Positions 1 through 9,530 of a stretch of 64,000 nucleotides of DNA are shown in pieces. The DNA comes from Luteimonas abyssi. GTDB lineage: Bacteria > Pseudomonadota > Gammaproteobacteria > Xanthomonadales > Xanthomonadaceae. How positions within the stretch are numbered: position 1 is the first letter of the stretch; each line of letters begins with the position of its first letter. Both the position numbers and the translations under genes were made by a program. Below the pieces are notes generated by a model that made no database searches, was not told the DNA's origin, and saw only the letters and a list, made by a program, of their open reading frames with translations. Where the stretch lies: assembly GCF_001482195.1 (NCBI RefSeq), contig NZ_KQ759763.1, forward strand, positions 768,220-832,219, written 5' to 3'.

Positions 1-189
1 GCCGGCATCTACGCCGAGATCGACCGGCTCGAACCGGTCGAGCGGCCGGCCGAAGCGGTGCGGCCGCGTATCGAGCGCTATCACGTGCCCTTGGCCTGGG
101 CGCTGCTGCTGGGCGCATGCGCCTTGCTGCCCTGGCCGCGGCGATGGCGCCTGCCCGGGCGCGATCCCGATCACGGAGGCGTGGCATGA
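1..189 (+). CDS. BatA-type VWA protein, C-terminal end (partial)
   Basis: This is the last 62 codons of a gene that begins before the window. The residues IYAEIDRLEP followed by one membrane helix (WALLLGACALLPW) and a basic tail match the usual end of BatA proteins, whose VWA domain sits in the periplasm and is implicated in aerotolerance. The TGA stop overlaps the ATG of the next gene (ATGA at 186-189), so the two are translationally coupled. The VWA domain itself lies outside the window, so the call rests on the tail motif and on the batB and batD genes that follow. Confidence 0.72.
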   Translation, partial: AGIYAEIDRLEPVERPAEAVRPRIERYHVPLAWALLLGACALLPWPRRWRLPGRDPDHGGVA

Positions 190-1961
190 GCGGCCTGGGC
201 GGGCTGGTGTTCCTGCGTCCGGGGTGGCTCTGGGCGCTGCTCGCGCTGCCGCTGCTGCTGTTGGCCTGGCGACGCTGGCGCGATCGTGGCGAAGGCTGGC
301 GCGGCGCCGTGGATCCGCATCTGCTGCCGCACCTGCTCGGACGTGCGCGGCATCGGGCGGTCGCCTGGTCGTTGACCGGGGCCGCGCTCGTCTTCGCGCT
401 GGCGATCGTGGCACTGGCGGGGCCGAGCTGGCGCAGCGGGGAGCAGCCGCTGGCACGCTCGGCGGCGCCGCTGGTGATCGCGCTGGATCTGTCCGGGGCG
501 GCGCTCGCCGGCGACCTGCCGCCCTCGCGGCTGGCCCAGGCGCGGGCGAAGATCGGCACCCTGCTGGCCGGACGCGCCGGTGGCGACACCGGGCTGGTGG
601 TGTGGTCGGAGGACGCGTTCACGGTCGCGCCGTTGACCGCCGACACGGCCAACGTCGCTTTGTTTCTTGAGGCGTTGTCGCCCGGCATCATGCCGGTGGA
701 CGGACACCGCCCGGAGCGCGCCATCCAGCATGCGGCGCGCCTGTTGCAGCAGGCGGGGTTCGGGCGCGGGGAGATCCTGCTAATGACCGGCGAAGGGTCG
801 GGCGCGGCGACGCGGGCGGCCGCCACGGCCGCCGCTGACGGGTACCGGGTGTCGGTGATCGGGCTCGGCACCGCGGCCGGCAGCGCCTATCGCGCCGCCG
901 AGGGCGGCTTCGGCCATGCCCGCCTGGATGCCGATGGCCTGCGCGCCTTGGCGGCTGCCGGGAACGGGCGCTATCAGACGCTGCGGGCCGATGACGGCGA
1001 TCTGCGCGCGCTGGGTGTGCTGGACGCGCAGGAGGCGCAGGACACGGACGGTCCGGCGGGCGCCGTGCGGGGCGGTGTGCGGCTCGACGACGGTTACTGG
1101 TTGCTGCTGCCGTTGCTGGCGCTCGCGGCACTGGCGTTCCGTCGCGGCGGTGCGCTCGGTGCGGTCTTGCTGGCGCTCTGGTTGCCGGGGCTCGCCTTGC
1201 CGCCGCCGGTCCATGCGCAGGCGCGCACGGTGGACGCGGCACCTGCCGAGGCACCGCGCGGCAGTCTCTGGCGGCGTGCCGACCAGGCCGCGCACCAGCG
1301 CCTGCGTGCGGGCGTCGATGCCTATCGTGCCGGCGAGCATGCCGCCGCCGCCGCCGCCTGGCGCGGCCTGCCCGGTGCCGATGCGGCCTACAACCTGGGC
1401 AACGCGCTGGCACGTGCGGGGCAGTACCAGGAGGCGGTGGATGCCTATGACGAAGCCTTGCGCCGCGCGCCCGGCATGGCCGACGCGGTCGCCAACCGAC
1501 AGGCCGTCCTCGACGCCATGCAACAGCAGCCGCCGCCGTCGGGGCAGCAGCAGGACCCCTCCGCCTCGTCGCGCCAGCAGGGTCGGGCGCCGCCGGAGCA
1601 ACCGCCGAGCGGACAGGAGGACCAGGACGGTCGGGGCGAAGAGGGCGAACCCCGGGACGGTGACCCGCCGCCGCAGGACGCCCCGCACGAAGCGGACGCC
1701 ACCGCGGACGACCCGCAATCGCAGCAGGCCGCCGACGAAGCCCAGCGCCAGCGCATGGACGAGGCGCTGGAGCGGGCCGAGCGCGCCGCCGCCGAGACGC
1801 GCGACGCGGACGCGCAAGAGACCGCCGAGAGCCGCGAGGAGCGTGAACAGCGCGAGGCCAACGAGGCCTGGCTGCGCCGCGTGCCCGACGACCCGGGCGG
1901 CCTGCTGCGGGAGAAATTCCGTCTCGAACACGAACGCCGCCAGCTCCGCCGAGGTCCCTGA
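186..1961 (+). CDS. BatB-type VWA protein fused to TPR (BatB/BatC-like)
   Basis: A 591-residue membrane protein. Residues about 10-30 and 58-80 are membrane segments, a VWA domain follows at about 95-290, a hydrophobic pair lies near 305-345, and a TPR stretch (AAYNLGNALARAGQYQEAVD) is at about 399-445. The last 145 residues are rich in Q, P, D and E. This matches a BatB joined to a BatC-like TPR half, as in many gammaproteobacterial aerotolerance operons. The start at 186 was chosen over an upstream ATG at 117 because it overlaps the batA stop and begins a BatB-like leader. The metal-site (MIDAS) motif is altered: D101-L-S-G-A replaces DxSxS and TGE replaces TDG, so metal-dependent ligand binding may be lost. 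Confidence 0.85.
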   Translation: MSGLGGLVFLRPGWLWALLALPLLLLAWRRWRDRGEGWRGAVDPHLLPHLLGRARHRAVAWSLTGAALVFALAIVALAGPSWRSGEQPLARSAAPLVIALDLSGAALAGDLPPSRLAQARAKIGTLLAGRAGGDTGLVVWSEDAFTVAPLTADTANVALFLEALSPGIMPVDGHRPERAIQHAARLLQQAGFGRGEILLMTGEGSGAATRAAATAAADGYRVSVIGLGTAAGSAYRAAEGGFGHARLDADGLRALAAAGNGRYQTLRADDGDLRALGVLDAQEAQDTDGPAGAVRGGVRLDDGYWLLLPLLALAALAFRRGGALGAVLLALWLPGLALPPPVHAQARTVDAAPAEAPRGSLWRRADQAAHQRLRAGVDAYRAGEHAAAAAAWRGLPGADAAYNLGNALARAGQYQEAVDAYDEALRRAPGMADAVANRQAVLDAMQQQPPPSGQQQDPSASSRQQGRAPPEQPPSGQEDQDGRGEEGEPRDGDPPPQDAPHEADATADDPQSQQAADEAQRQRMDEALERAERAAAETRDADAQETAESREEREQREANEAWLRRVPDDPGGLLREKFRLEHERRQLRRGP

Positions 1962-1962
1962 C

Positions 1963-3672
1963 ATGTCACCTGCCACCGCCCGTCTGTTGTGTGCCGTGCT
2001 GCTGCTGGCCTGCTGGCCGTCGTCGCACGCGCATGCCGAGGTCCGGGCCTGGCTGGATCGCGACCGCATCGCGCTCGGCGAGACCGCGACCCTCAACGTC
2101 GAAAGCACCACGGCCGATGTCGGCGCCCCCGACTGGTCGGCCCTGGAACAGGATTTCCGTCTCAGTGGGCACACCAGCAGCCGCCAGGTCGAGATGATCA
2201 ACGGCCGTTCGCAGGCGCGGGTGCTGTTCGCGGTGGCGGTCGAGCCGCGCCGGCAGGGCCGGCTGACCGTGCCGGCCCTGCAGATCGGAGGCGAGCGCAC
2301 GACACCGTTGACGCTGACCGTGGGCCCGCGCGATGCGGTGCCCGCGCGGGCCGGTGCACCGGCGTTCGTCGAATCCGAGGTCGATGTCGACCATGCCTAC
2401 GTGCAGCAGACCGTCGGCTACACCCTGCGCCTGTACTACGCCACGCCGCTGGTGTCCGGCGAGCTGGAGCAGCCCGCGCCCGAAGGCGCCGCACTGCAGC
2501 GCATCGGCAACGACGTGCAGTTCAACCGGGACATCGACGGGCGCCGCTACACCGTGGTAGAGCGCCGCTTCGTGCTGGTGCCCGAGCGCAGCGGTACGCT
2601 GGAGATTCCGGGGGCGCGCTTCAGCGGGCGCGGCACCGGCAGTTTCTTCGACGACCTGTTCCGCGACGGCGCGCGCCAGTTGCGCGCCGACGGTGCGCCG
2701 CGCTCGATCGAAGTCCGGCCGGTGCCCGACGGTGCGCCGCAGCCGTGGCTGCCCCTGCGCGACCTCCAGCTCAAGTACCTCTCCACACCACAGCAGGCGC
2801 GAGCGGGCGAGGCGGTCGAGATCGTGGTGGAAGCGCGCGCGGACGGTGCGAGCGGAAGTCAGTTGCCGCCGCTGGAGTTGTCGGTGGACGGGCCTGCGCA
2901 GGTGTTCCCGGAACCGGCCGAGTTCGAGGAGCGCTTCGAGCAGGGGCGCCCGCAGGTGCGGATGGTGCGCCGGTTCTCGGTGGTGCCGTCGGCGGCGGGC
3001 ACCCTGCAGGTGCGCGGAGTGCGCCAGGCCTGGTGGTCGGTGGGCGCCGATGCGGCACAGATGGCGTCGTTGCCCGACATGCAGATCGATGTGGTCGGTG
3101 GCGCCGGCGCGCCGGGACCGGCCGACGCCGCCGCGGGGGTGGACGCTGCGGGCGCGGGAGCAGGCATTGAGCCGCGCATCGCCGATGGTGCATCCGGGGG
3201 GCTGCGCATCCCAGGGATCCAGGGTCTCGTGCAGCCCTGGGCGCTGGGGACGGTGGTGTTCGCGCTGTTGTGGCTGCTCACGCTCGGCTGGGCGCTGCAC
3301 CGGCGCTCGCCCGCGGCTGCAGGGCCGCCGCCCCGTGCGCGCAGGCAGACGCCCACCATCGCGGGTGCCGACGACGAGCGGGTCCGCATGCGCGCACTGC
3401 GCGACGCCCTGCAGACGGGCGATCTGCACGACGTGGCTGAAGCGCTGTGCGGACTGGATTCGCCACCGGCCGACGGCCTGGACCGTCTGGCCGAACGCCT
3501 CGCCGATCCGGCGCAGCGCGATGCGATCGAGCGCCTGCAGCGCGCGCGCTGGGCCGATGGCGATGCCCCGGCGGCCCGCGACGCCGTGCGCAGCGCGTTC
3601 CGCGACGGGCCGCGTTGGCAGGCGGCGGACACCGGGGCGCCGCCGCCGCTCCCGCCGCTCTATCCGCGCTGA
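1963..3672 (+). CDS. BatD family protein
   Basis: A 569-residue exported protein starting one base after the batB stop. It has a signal peptide (about residues 1-24, ending AHA), a long periplasmic region of beta-sandwich modules, one membrane helix near residues 425-448 (ALGTVVFALLWLLTLGWAL) and a cytoplasmic tail. Length and layout match BatD, the oxygen-tolerance protein co-transcribed with batA and batB. Its molecular role is not established; a scaffold for VWA partners is usually assumed. It closes the Bat operon, since the next gene is 77 bases away and unrelated. Confidence 0.85.
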   Translation: MSPATARLLCAVLLLACWPSSHAHAEVRAWLDRDRIALGETATLNVESTTADVGAPDWSALEQDFRLSGHTSSRQVEMINGRSQARVLFAVAVEPRRQGRLTVPALQIGGERTTPLTLTVGPRDAVPARAGAPAFVESEVDVDHAYVQQTVGYTLRLYYATPLVSGELEQPAPEGAALQRIGNDVQFNRDIDGRRYTVVERRFVLVPERSGTLEIPGARFSGRGTGSFFDDLFRDGARQLRADGAPRSIEVRPVPDGAPQPWLPLRDLQLKYLSTPQQARAGEAVEIVVEARADGASGSQLPPLELSVDGPAQVFPEPAEFEERFEQGRPQVRMVRRFSVVPSAAGTLQVRGVRQAWWSVGADAAQMASLPDMQIDVVGGAGAPGPADAAAGVDAAGAGAGIEPRIADGASGGLRIPGIQGLVQPWALGTVVFALLWLLTLGWALHRRSPAAAGPPPRARRQTPTIAGADDERVRMRALRDALQTGDLHDVAEALCGLDSPPADGLDRLAERLADPAQRDAIERLQRARWADGDAPAARDAVRSAFRDGPRWQAADTGAPPPLPPLYPR

Positions 3673-3749
3673 GGGCATGACCGACGGCCCGTGCGGCGCC
3701 GGGGCAGGGCTTTGTTAAGCTTGCGCGCTGTCCCGCCCCGAGCCGCCCC

Positions 3750-5078
3750 ATGACGTCAGCTCCTCCCGCCGAACGCGGCATGCCGTTGCACACCCGCATG
3801 CTGATCGGTTTCCTGGTCGGTGCAGGCCTCGGCCTGGCGGCGAACATCCTCATCGGCGAGGCGGCCTGGCTGGCGGCCATCATCGAGTACGTGACCGACC
3901 CGATCGGGCAGTTGTTCCTGCGCCTGCTGTTCATGCTGGTGGTGCCGTTGGTGTTTTCGGCGCTGATCCTGGGCGTGGTCGAGATCGGCGACCCGCGTTC
4001 GCTGGGTCGACTGGGCAGCAAGACCCTGGTCTGGGTGTTCGGCAGCACGTTCATCGCGGTGATCATCGGCATGGTGGTCACCAACCTGATGCAACCCGGT
4101 GCGGGCATTCCGGACGCCCTGCGCGACCGGGTCATGGCCGATGTGGCCGCGTCGGGCACGGCGCTGCCGACCGGCGACATGCCGATTGGTTTCGTCGAGA
4201 TGCTGCTCAACATGGTGCCGCGCAACCCGATCGCGGCCGCGGCGCAGACCGACCTGATCGCGGTGATGTTCTTCTCGCTCATGTTCGGCATCGCCGCCAC
4301 GGTCCTCAACACTGCGGGCACGCGCAACTTCGTGGGTGCGGTGCAGGGTGTGTACGACATCAGCCTGAAGCTGATCGACTGGGTGATCCGCCTGGCGCCG
4401 TACGCGGTGGCCGCGCTGCTGTTCACGCTGACGGCGCGGATGGGCCTTGATCTGATGGTGCAGCTGATGTGGTTCGTGCTCACCGCGATCGTGGCCATGG
4501 GCCTGCATTTCTTCGGAACGTATTCGGTCGCGATCGCCGCGATCGGACGGCGATCGCCGCTCGAGATCTTCCGCAAGGCGCAGCCGGCGTTGCTGACGGC
4601 GTTTTCGACGTCGTCGAGCGCGGCGACGCTGCCGACTTCATTGAAGGTCGCCGAGGAGAACCTGGGCGTGCCGCGGCGCGTCGCACGCTTCGTGTGCACG
4701 CTGGGTTCGACCGTGAACATGAACGGCACGGCGCTCTACGAGGGCGTGACCGTACTGTTCCTGGCGCAGTTGTTCGGCGTCGAACTGACGCTGGTGCAAC
4801 AGGTGATGATCCTGGTGATGTGCATCATGGGCGGCATCGGCGCGGCCAGCGTGCCGGGCGGGTCGCTGCCGGTGATCGCGACGATCCTGGTGATGTTCGG
4901 AATTCCGCCCGAAGGCATCGGCATCATCCTGGGCGTGGACCGCCTGCTCGACATGTGCCGGACCACGGTGAACATCGGTGGCGACATGGTCGGTTCGGTG
5001 GTGATCGCGCGCAGCGAGCCCGACGACGAGGAGCCCGTCCGCGTGGTGACGGTGGACCCGGCGCCGCAGCGGGCCTGA
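3750..5078 (+). CDS. Dicarboxylate/amino acid:cation symporter (DAACS family)
   Basis: A 442-residue inner-membrane carrier of the glutamate/aspartate/C4-dicarboxylate symporter family, coupling substrate uptake to Na+ or H+. It carries the serine-rich hairpin ([14 protein letters not shown]), the NMNGT motif, the second hairpin ([17 protein letters not shown]) and the substrate-binding helix ([16 protein letters not shown]) in the usual order. The Arg in DMCRTTVN is at the position that commonly contacts the acidic side chain. An ATG at 3780 could also serve as the start, since neither has a strong ribosome-binding site. Substrate (glutamate, aspartate, succinate) cannot be fixed from sequence. 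It stands alone as a unit. Confidence 0.9.
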   Translation: MTSAPPAERGMPLHTRMLIGFLVGAGLGLAANILIGEAAWLAAIIEYVTDPIGQLFLRLLFMLVVPLVFSALILGVVEIGDPRSLGRLGSKTLVWVFGSTFIAVIIGMVVTNLMQPGAGIPDALRDRVMADVAASGTALPTGDMPIGFVEMLLNMVPRNPIAAAAQTDLIAVMFFSLMFGIAATVLNTAGTRNFVGAVQGVYDISLKLIDWVIRLAPYAVAALLFTLTARMGLDLMVQLMWFVLTAIVAMGLHFFGTYSVAIAAIGRRSPLEIFRKAQPALLTAFSTSSSAATLPTSLKVAEENLGVPRRVARFVCTLGSTVNMNGTALYEGVTVLFLAQLFGVELTLVQQVMILVMCIMGGIGAASVPGGSLPVIATILVMFGIPPEGIGIILGVDRLLDMCRTTVNIGGDMVGSVVIARSEPDDEEPVRVVTVDPAPQRA

Positions 5079-5589
5079 GCGCACCGTAAAGAAGGGTTCC
5101 TTCGACGGCATTCGCGTGGCCGACGAGAGGCGCGCGCGTCCTGACAGTGCGGGTGTCTCGAGGGTGTGGGCGGATCGCTCCCGTCGCCTGGTTTGGACGC
5201 CGCGCGCCATCGGCCGAGCGTCGCTCCTCCCTCGGTCAGGGCATCCTGCCCTGACTCGGGCGCGCGCCATCCATGGCGCGCTCGACGCGACACCCGACCG
5301 CCGGCACGCGGCTCACCTGGACGTCTTGGGCGACGCTTCGGGTGGCTCGGAACAAAGAAGATTCCGTGCCAGCGAAATGGCGAGGCGACGCCCCGGCTGC
5401 GGCGGCACGCCGTTCGAAGCCGGCGCCCCGCTTCGCTTCGACCGGGGGCATGCGATCTCTTCGCCCCGGTCGAGGCCCGCCTGCAGGTGCTGCGGCCGCT
5501 CGGTCCGACGACCGCGCCAGCCCTCCCGCGGGCAGCGCCGGCGCGGTCGTGGGACAATTGCGGGCTCGTCTCCGCTCCCGCCGAAGCCC
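5079..5589. other. Non-coding stretch upstream of transketolase
   Basis: About 510 bases without a supported gene. Open frames run through it in several phases but have arginine-rich, protein-unlike translations. It holds two adjacent perfect hairpins at 5235-5281, described separately, and a GACAAT hexamer at 5553-5558 that could be the -10 element of the transketolase promoter. The overall look is that of a dispersed GC-rich intergenic repeat plus a promoter. Confidence 0.5.
5235..5281. repeat. Paired perfect hairpins, candidate dispersed repeat
   Basis: GTCAGGGCA at 5235-5243 and TGCCCTGAC at 5247-5255 form a 9-bp stem around TCC. Six bases on, GCGCGCCAT at 5262-5270 and ATGGCGCGC at 5273-5281 form a second 9-bp stem around CC. 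Two tandem perfect inverted repeats in a gene-free stretch resemble REP/BIME-type elements. No second copy was found in this window, so the dispersed nature is inference. Confidence 0.5.
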
Positions 5590-7593
5590 ATGACCCAGCC
5601 GACCCGTCGCGATCTCGCCAACGCCATCCGTTTCCTTGCTGCCGATGCGGTCGAGGCCGCCAAGTCCGGTCATCCGGGCATGCCGATGGGCATGGCCGAC
5701 ATCGCCGAGGTGCTCTGGAACGACTTCCTCGCGCACAACCCCAACAATCCGAAGTGGGCCAACCGTGACCGCTTCCTGCTCTCCAACGGCCACGGCTCGA
5801 TGCTGCAGTACGCCCTGCTGCACCTTGCGGGCTACGACTTGCCGATCGAGGAGCTGAAGAACTTCCGCCAGCTCGGCCACCGCACCCCGGGCCACCCCGA
5901 GAATTTCGTCACCGACGGCGTGGAGACCACCACCGGCCCGCTCGGCCAGGGGTTCGCCAACGCCGTCGGCTTCGCGCTCGCCGAGAAGCTGCAGGCCCAG
6001 CGCTTCAATCGCCCCGGGTACACCGTCGTCGATCACCGGACCTGGGTGTTCATGGGCGACGGCTGCCTGATGGAAGGCATCTCGCACGAAGCCGCATCGC
6101 TGGCGGGCACGCTGAAACTGGGCAAGCTGGTGGCGTTCTGGGACGACAACGGCATTTCCATCGACGGCGAGGTCGAGGGCTGGTTCACCGACGACACCCC
6201 GAAACGTTTCGAGGCCTACGGCTGGCGTGTGATCCGCGACGTCGACGGCCACGATGCCGCCGCGATCAAGGCCGCCATCGAGGACGCACTGTCGGCCGAT
6301 GCGCAGCCGACCCTGATCTGCTGCCGCACCACGATCGGTTTCGGCTCGCCGGGCAAACAGGGCAAGGAGGCGTCGCACGGCGCACCGCTGGGTGGCGACG
6401 AGATCGCCGCCACCCGCAAGGCGCTGGGCTGGGAACACGGTGCGTTCGAGGTGCCCGAGGCGGTCTACGCCGGCTGGCGCAAGGGCGATGCCGGCGATGC
6501 GCGCGAGGCGCAGTGGGACGCGCTGTTCGATGCCTACGCCCAGGCGCATCCGGATCTGGCGGCCGAGTTCCAGCGCCGCACGGCCGGAGCCCTGCCCGAA
6601 GGCTTCGCGGCGGCGGCCGATGCCTACATCCGCACGCTGCAGGACGACGGCCCGACCATCGCCTCGCGCAAGGCCTCGCAGATGGCCATCGAGGCCTTCG
6701 CGCCGCACCTGCCCGAACTCATCGGCGGTTCGGCCGACCTGGCCGGCTCCAATCTGACGCTGTGGAGCGGCAGCAAGGACGCCGCGGGCGACGACCCCGA
6801 CGCCAACTACGTCTATTACGGCGTGCGCGAGTTCGCGATGACCGCGATCAGCAATGGCCTGGCCCTGCACGGCGGGTTCATCCCGTACGACGCGACGTTC
6901 CTGGTGTTCTCCGACTATGCCCGCAACGCGGTGCGCATGAGCGCGTTGATGGGTGCGCACGCGATCCACGTCTACACCCACGACTCGATCGGCCTGGGCG
7001 AGGATGGTCCGACCCACCAGCCGGTGGAGCACGTGGCCAGCCTGCGCTACATCCCGGACAACGATGTCTGGCGTCCGTGCGATGCCGTGGAGTCCGCGGT
7101 GGCCTGGAAGTTCGCCATCGAACGTCACGACGGCCCGTCCTGCCTGATCTTCAGCCGCCAGAACCTCCCGCATCAGCCGCGCGACGCCGACCAGTTGGCC
7201 GCGATTTCGCGCGGTGGCTACGTACTGGCCGAAGCCGATGGCGGCACCCCGCAGGCGATCCTGATCGCGACCGGCTCCGAGGTCGGGCTGGCGGTCGAGG
7301 CCAAGGCGTTGCTGGAGGCCGACGGCATCGCCACCCGCGTGGTTTCGATGCCGTCCACCAATGTGTTCGACCGCCAGGACGCCGCCTACCGTGCGTCGGT
7401 GCTGCCGAACGATGTGCGCCGCCGCGTGGCCGTCGAGGCCGGCGTCGGCGACTTCTGGCGCAAGTACGTCGGCCTCGACGGCGCCGTGGTCGCGATGGAC
7501 CGCTTCGGTGCCTCGGCGCCGGCGGGGGTGCTGTTCAAGCACTTCGGCTTCACCGCGCAGGCGGTGGCCGACGCGGTGCGCGCGCAAGCCTGA
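5590..7593 (+). CDS. tkt: Transketolase
   Basis: A 667-residue cytosolic thiamine-diphosphate enzyme of the non-oxidative pentose phosphate pathway, moving two-carbon units between ketoses and aldoses. Visible motifs: [19 protein letters not shown] and GPLGQG in the N-terminal half, the ThDP/Mg motif GDGCLMEG through the following DNNGISIDG, and [11 protein letters not shown] with the catalytic histidine region in the pyrimidine domain. Length matches the family (660-670). The start [15 protein letters not shown] is chosen by family alignment; the frame is open far upstream but that part does not look like protein. A GACAAT element lies 32 bases before the ATG. Glycolytic genes follow in the same window. 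Confidence 0.97.
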   Translation: MTQPTRRDLANAIRFLAADAVEAAKSGHPGMPMGMADIAEVLWNDFLAHNPNNPKWANRDRFLLSNGHGSMLQYALLHLAGYDLPIEELKNFRQLGHRTPGHPENFVTDGVETTTGPLGQGFANAVGFALAEKLQAQRFNRPGYTVVDHRTWVFMGDGCLMEGISHEAASLAGTLKLGKLVAFWDDNGISIDGEVEGWFTDDTPKRFEAYGWRVIRDVDGHDAAAIKAAIEDALSADAQPTLICCRTTIGFGSPGKQGKEASHGAPLGGDEIAATRKALGWEHGAFEVPEAVYAGWRKGDAGDAREAQWDALFDAYAQAHPDLAAEFQRRTAGALPEGFAAAADAYIRTLQDDGPTIASRKASQMAIEAFAPHLPELIGGSADLAGSNLTLWSGSKDAAGDDPDANYVYYGVREFAMTAISNGLALHGGFIPYDATFLVFSDYARNAVRMSALMGAHAIHVYTHDSIGLGEDGPTHQPVEHVASLRYIPDNDVWRPCDAVESAVAWKFAIERHDGPSCLIFSRQNLPHQPRDADQLAAISRGGYVLAEADGGTPQAILIATGSEVGLAVEAKALLEADGIATRVVSMPSTNVFDRQDAAYRASVLPNDVRRRVAVEAGVGDFWRKYVGLDGAVVAMDRFGASAPAGVLFKHFGFTAQAVADAVRAQA

Positions 7594-7620
7594 TCGCGCC
7601 TGCGTGCCACGGTGCGCCAT

Positions 7621-7645
7621 CCTTGCGTCCGTCGCGGACGCAAGG
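7621..7645. terminator. Perfect 11-bp hairpin between convergent genes
   Basis: CCTTGCGTCCG (7621-7631), TCG loop, CGGACGCAAGG (7635-7645). It sits in the 75-base gap between transketolase and the convergent M23 peptidase gene, so it may stop transcripts from both sides. There is no clear T-run. Confidence 0.55.
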
Positions 7646-7668
7646 GTGGGCACGCGTCCGCAGGTCGC

Positions 7669-8469
7669 TCAGTCCGGCATCCGTCCGTCGCGCAGCGGGG
7701 GAAAGGGGTTGATCGCGTCGCCCTCCCACCAGTTCCGCTCGGGACCGAGCCGGAAGATCGCGAAATGCAGGTGCGGTGCGGCGGGATCGGCATTGCCGGT
7801 GCTGCCCACGTAGCCGATCGGGTCGCCGCGGCGCACGCGCTGGCCCTCGGCGAGCCCGGGCGCGTATGCCTGGAGATGCGCGTAGTAGTAGGCGAAGCGC
7901 CCCGACGGTTCGAACTGGTAGACCGTCAGGCCGCCGCGTTCGCTGTCGAAGAGTTTTTCGATGTGCCCGTCCGCCACGGCGACGACCGGGGTCCCGGCCG
8001 GCGCCATGATGTCGATGGCGTCGTGCTGGCGTCCCTCGCTGCGGGCATCCTCGAAGGTGTCCCACAACGCATCGCGCGCAACCCCTTCGACGGGGACGCG
8101 CAGCGCACGGCCGTCGTCATGCCCCGGCTCGGCTGCGTCGACCGCCTGCGCCTCGGGACGAGCCGATGTATCGGTGCCGACGGTGCGCGTTCGCCTGTGA
8201 CGGTCGGGGACGGCATCGGACGGGTACGGCGCACCGCCGTGCGCGGACGGTTCAGACGTCGCGGGTCCATTGGATGCCGGTGACCCCGCCGCCGCCAGGG
8301 AGCCGGCGGTGGCCTTCGCGTCGACGGCGGTCGGAACCGGAACGGCCGCCGTCGCATCGTGGCGTGCCTGCGCAGCGGCGGCGGGTGCGACCTGCACTGG
8401 TCGCGCGAGCCACAACCAAGCGGCGAGCGACGCGCCGAGCAGCACCGCGACCGCAGTCGTCGCGCGCAT
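7669..8469 (-). CDS. M23 family metallopeptidase (LytM-like)
   Basis: A 266-residue exported protein with an N-terminal membrane or signal segment (residues about 3-22), a long Ala/Pro/Ser-rich linker of about 100 residues, and a C-terminal M23 domain. The zinc-binding pattern is present: H and D in GRQHDAIDIMAPAGTPV, and the HLHF motif near the end (APHLHFAIFRLG). The family cuts peptidoglycan cross-links or acts as an amidase activator; since all ligands are present, activity is likely. Its ATG is only three bases from the stop of the L,D-transpeptidase gene upstream, so the two cell-wall genes form an operon. Confidence 0.9.
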   Translation of the reverse strand: MRATTAVAVLLGASLAAWLWLARPVQVAPAAAAQARHDATAAVPVPTAVDAKATAGSLAAAGSPASNGPATSEPSAHGGAPYPSDAVPDRHRRTRTVGTDTSARPEAQAVDAAEPGHDDGRALRVPVEGVARDALWDTFEDARSEGRQHDAIDIMAPAGTPVVAVADGHIEKLFDSERGGLTVYQFEPSGRFAYYYAHLQAYAPGLAEGQRVRRGDPIGYVGSTGNADPAAPHLHFAIFRLGPERNWWEGDAINPFPPLRDGRMPD

Positions 8470-8472
8470 CGC

Positions 8473-9450
8473 TTACTGCCTCATGATCACCGGCGTGCCG
8501 ACCTCGACCGCCTCGGCCACGATCAGCGCGTCCCAATTGGTCAGGCGGACGCAGCCATTGGACGCGGTCTTGCCGACATCACGGGGCTCGGGTGTGCCGT
8601 GGATACCGTAGTGCGGCTTGGACAGGTCGATCCAGATCGGGCCGACCGGGTTGTTGGGGCCGGGCTGCAGGGTCGCCTTGCGGTCGGAGGCCGGGGCGCT
8701 GTGGAAGAGCTCCGGGTTGTAGTGGTAGGTGGGGTCGTGCACCACCGCCTCGATGCGCCACTCGCCGATCGGAAGCGGGTCGTGCTCGCTGCCCGAGGTC
8801 ACCGGGAATTGCGCCATCAGCCGGTCCTGCGCGTCGAACAGCGTCAGCGTCGCGGCGGATTCGGACACCACCACGCGCGCGGCGGTGCCCAGCGGCGGCA
8901 GGTCGCGCACGTTGGGCACGCGCATCCGGTTGCCGGCGCGCGGCTCCACGCGGGGATTGAGGAAACGCAGCAGATCTGGGCTCGCGTGGAAGCGCTCGCC
9001 CAGCGCCTCCCAGGCCGACGCATAACCGAGACGGTCGAGCTCGGACTTGGCCATCATGCCGTCGGGGACATCCACGTAAGGGCCGCCGAGATCCTCGTCG
9101 GTGAGCGCATGCTCGACGAGCACGGGCGCGTCGTCGGCGTTGAGCGCCTTCCAGGTGTCGGCATCGAGTTCGCCGGTCTCGGGCAGGTCGCGGGCGGCCT
9201 GGAAGCCGCGCAGCGCACGGGCCTGATTGGAACCTTCCACGCCGTCGATTTCACCGGGCGAGAACCGCGCCCGGGCCAACAGCACCTGGGCGCGCAACAG
9301 GCGTCCGGTTTCTTCGGGCGATTGACGTTCCTGCAACGAACCCGCGCGTTCGACCTCCGCCGGCGCGCTCGCGGGCGATTGCGCCAGAACCGGAGCGGCG
9401 AGCGGGATCAGCAGCGCGAACAGGGCGAGGGTCGGAACACGAAGAGGCAT
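8473..9450 (-). CDS. L,D-transpeptidase with peptidoglycan-binding domain
   Basis: A 325-residue secreted enzyme. A signal peptide ends near VLAQ (residue about 24), a peptidoglycan-binding helical domain follows (about 55-105, DGVEGSNQARALRGFQAARD), and a YkuD catalytic domain fills the C-terminal half with H284 in HGTPEP and the nucleophile C300 in SNGCVRL. The usual His of SHGC is Asn here, a frequent variant. The enzyme makes 3-3 cross-links in murein or attaches proteins to it. The start at 9450 was chosen because it begins the signal peptide; in-frame ATGs lie further upstream. It is co-transcribed with the M23 peptidase downstream. Confidence 0.92.
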   Translation of the reverse strand: MPLRVPTLALFALLIPLAAPVLAQSPASAPAEVERAGSLQERQSPEETGRLLRAQVLLARARFSPGEIDGVEGSNQARALRGFQAARDLPETGELDADTWKALNADDAPVLVEHALTDEDLGGPYVDVPDGMMAKSELDRLGYASAWEALGERFHASPDLLRFLNPRVEPRAGNRMRVPNVRDLPPLGTAARVVVSESAATLTLFDAQDRLMAQFPVTSGSEHDPLPIGEWRIEAVVHDPTYHYNPELFHSAPASDRKATLQPGPNNPVGPIWIDLSKPHYGIHGTPEPRDVGKTASNGCVRLTNWDALIVAEAVEVGTPVIMRQ

Positions 9451-9530
9451 GGCGGCAGCCCGTTGCAGGGAGTCGAGCGCACCATGGCGCGCGCGCTGCA
9501 TGGCGCACGTGAATGCGCTCCGCGCTTCGT

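Noticed and set aside
780..2300. Long minus-strand frame across batB and batD
   Set aside because: It is a shadow of the plus-strand Bat genes; those have domains, overlapping starts and stops, and family matches.
5116..5589. Upstream extension of the transketolase frame
   Set aside because: It has an Arg-rich, unstructured translation over the hairpin repeats; the transketolase family starts at 5590.
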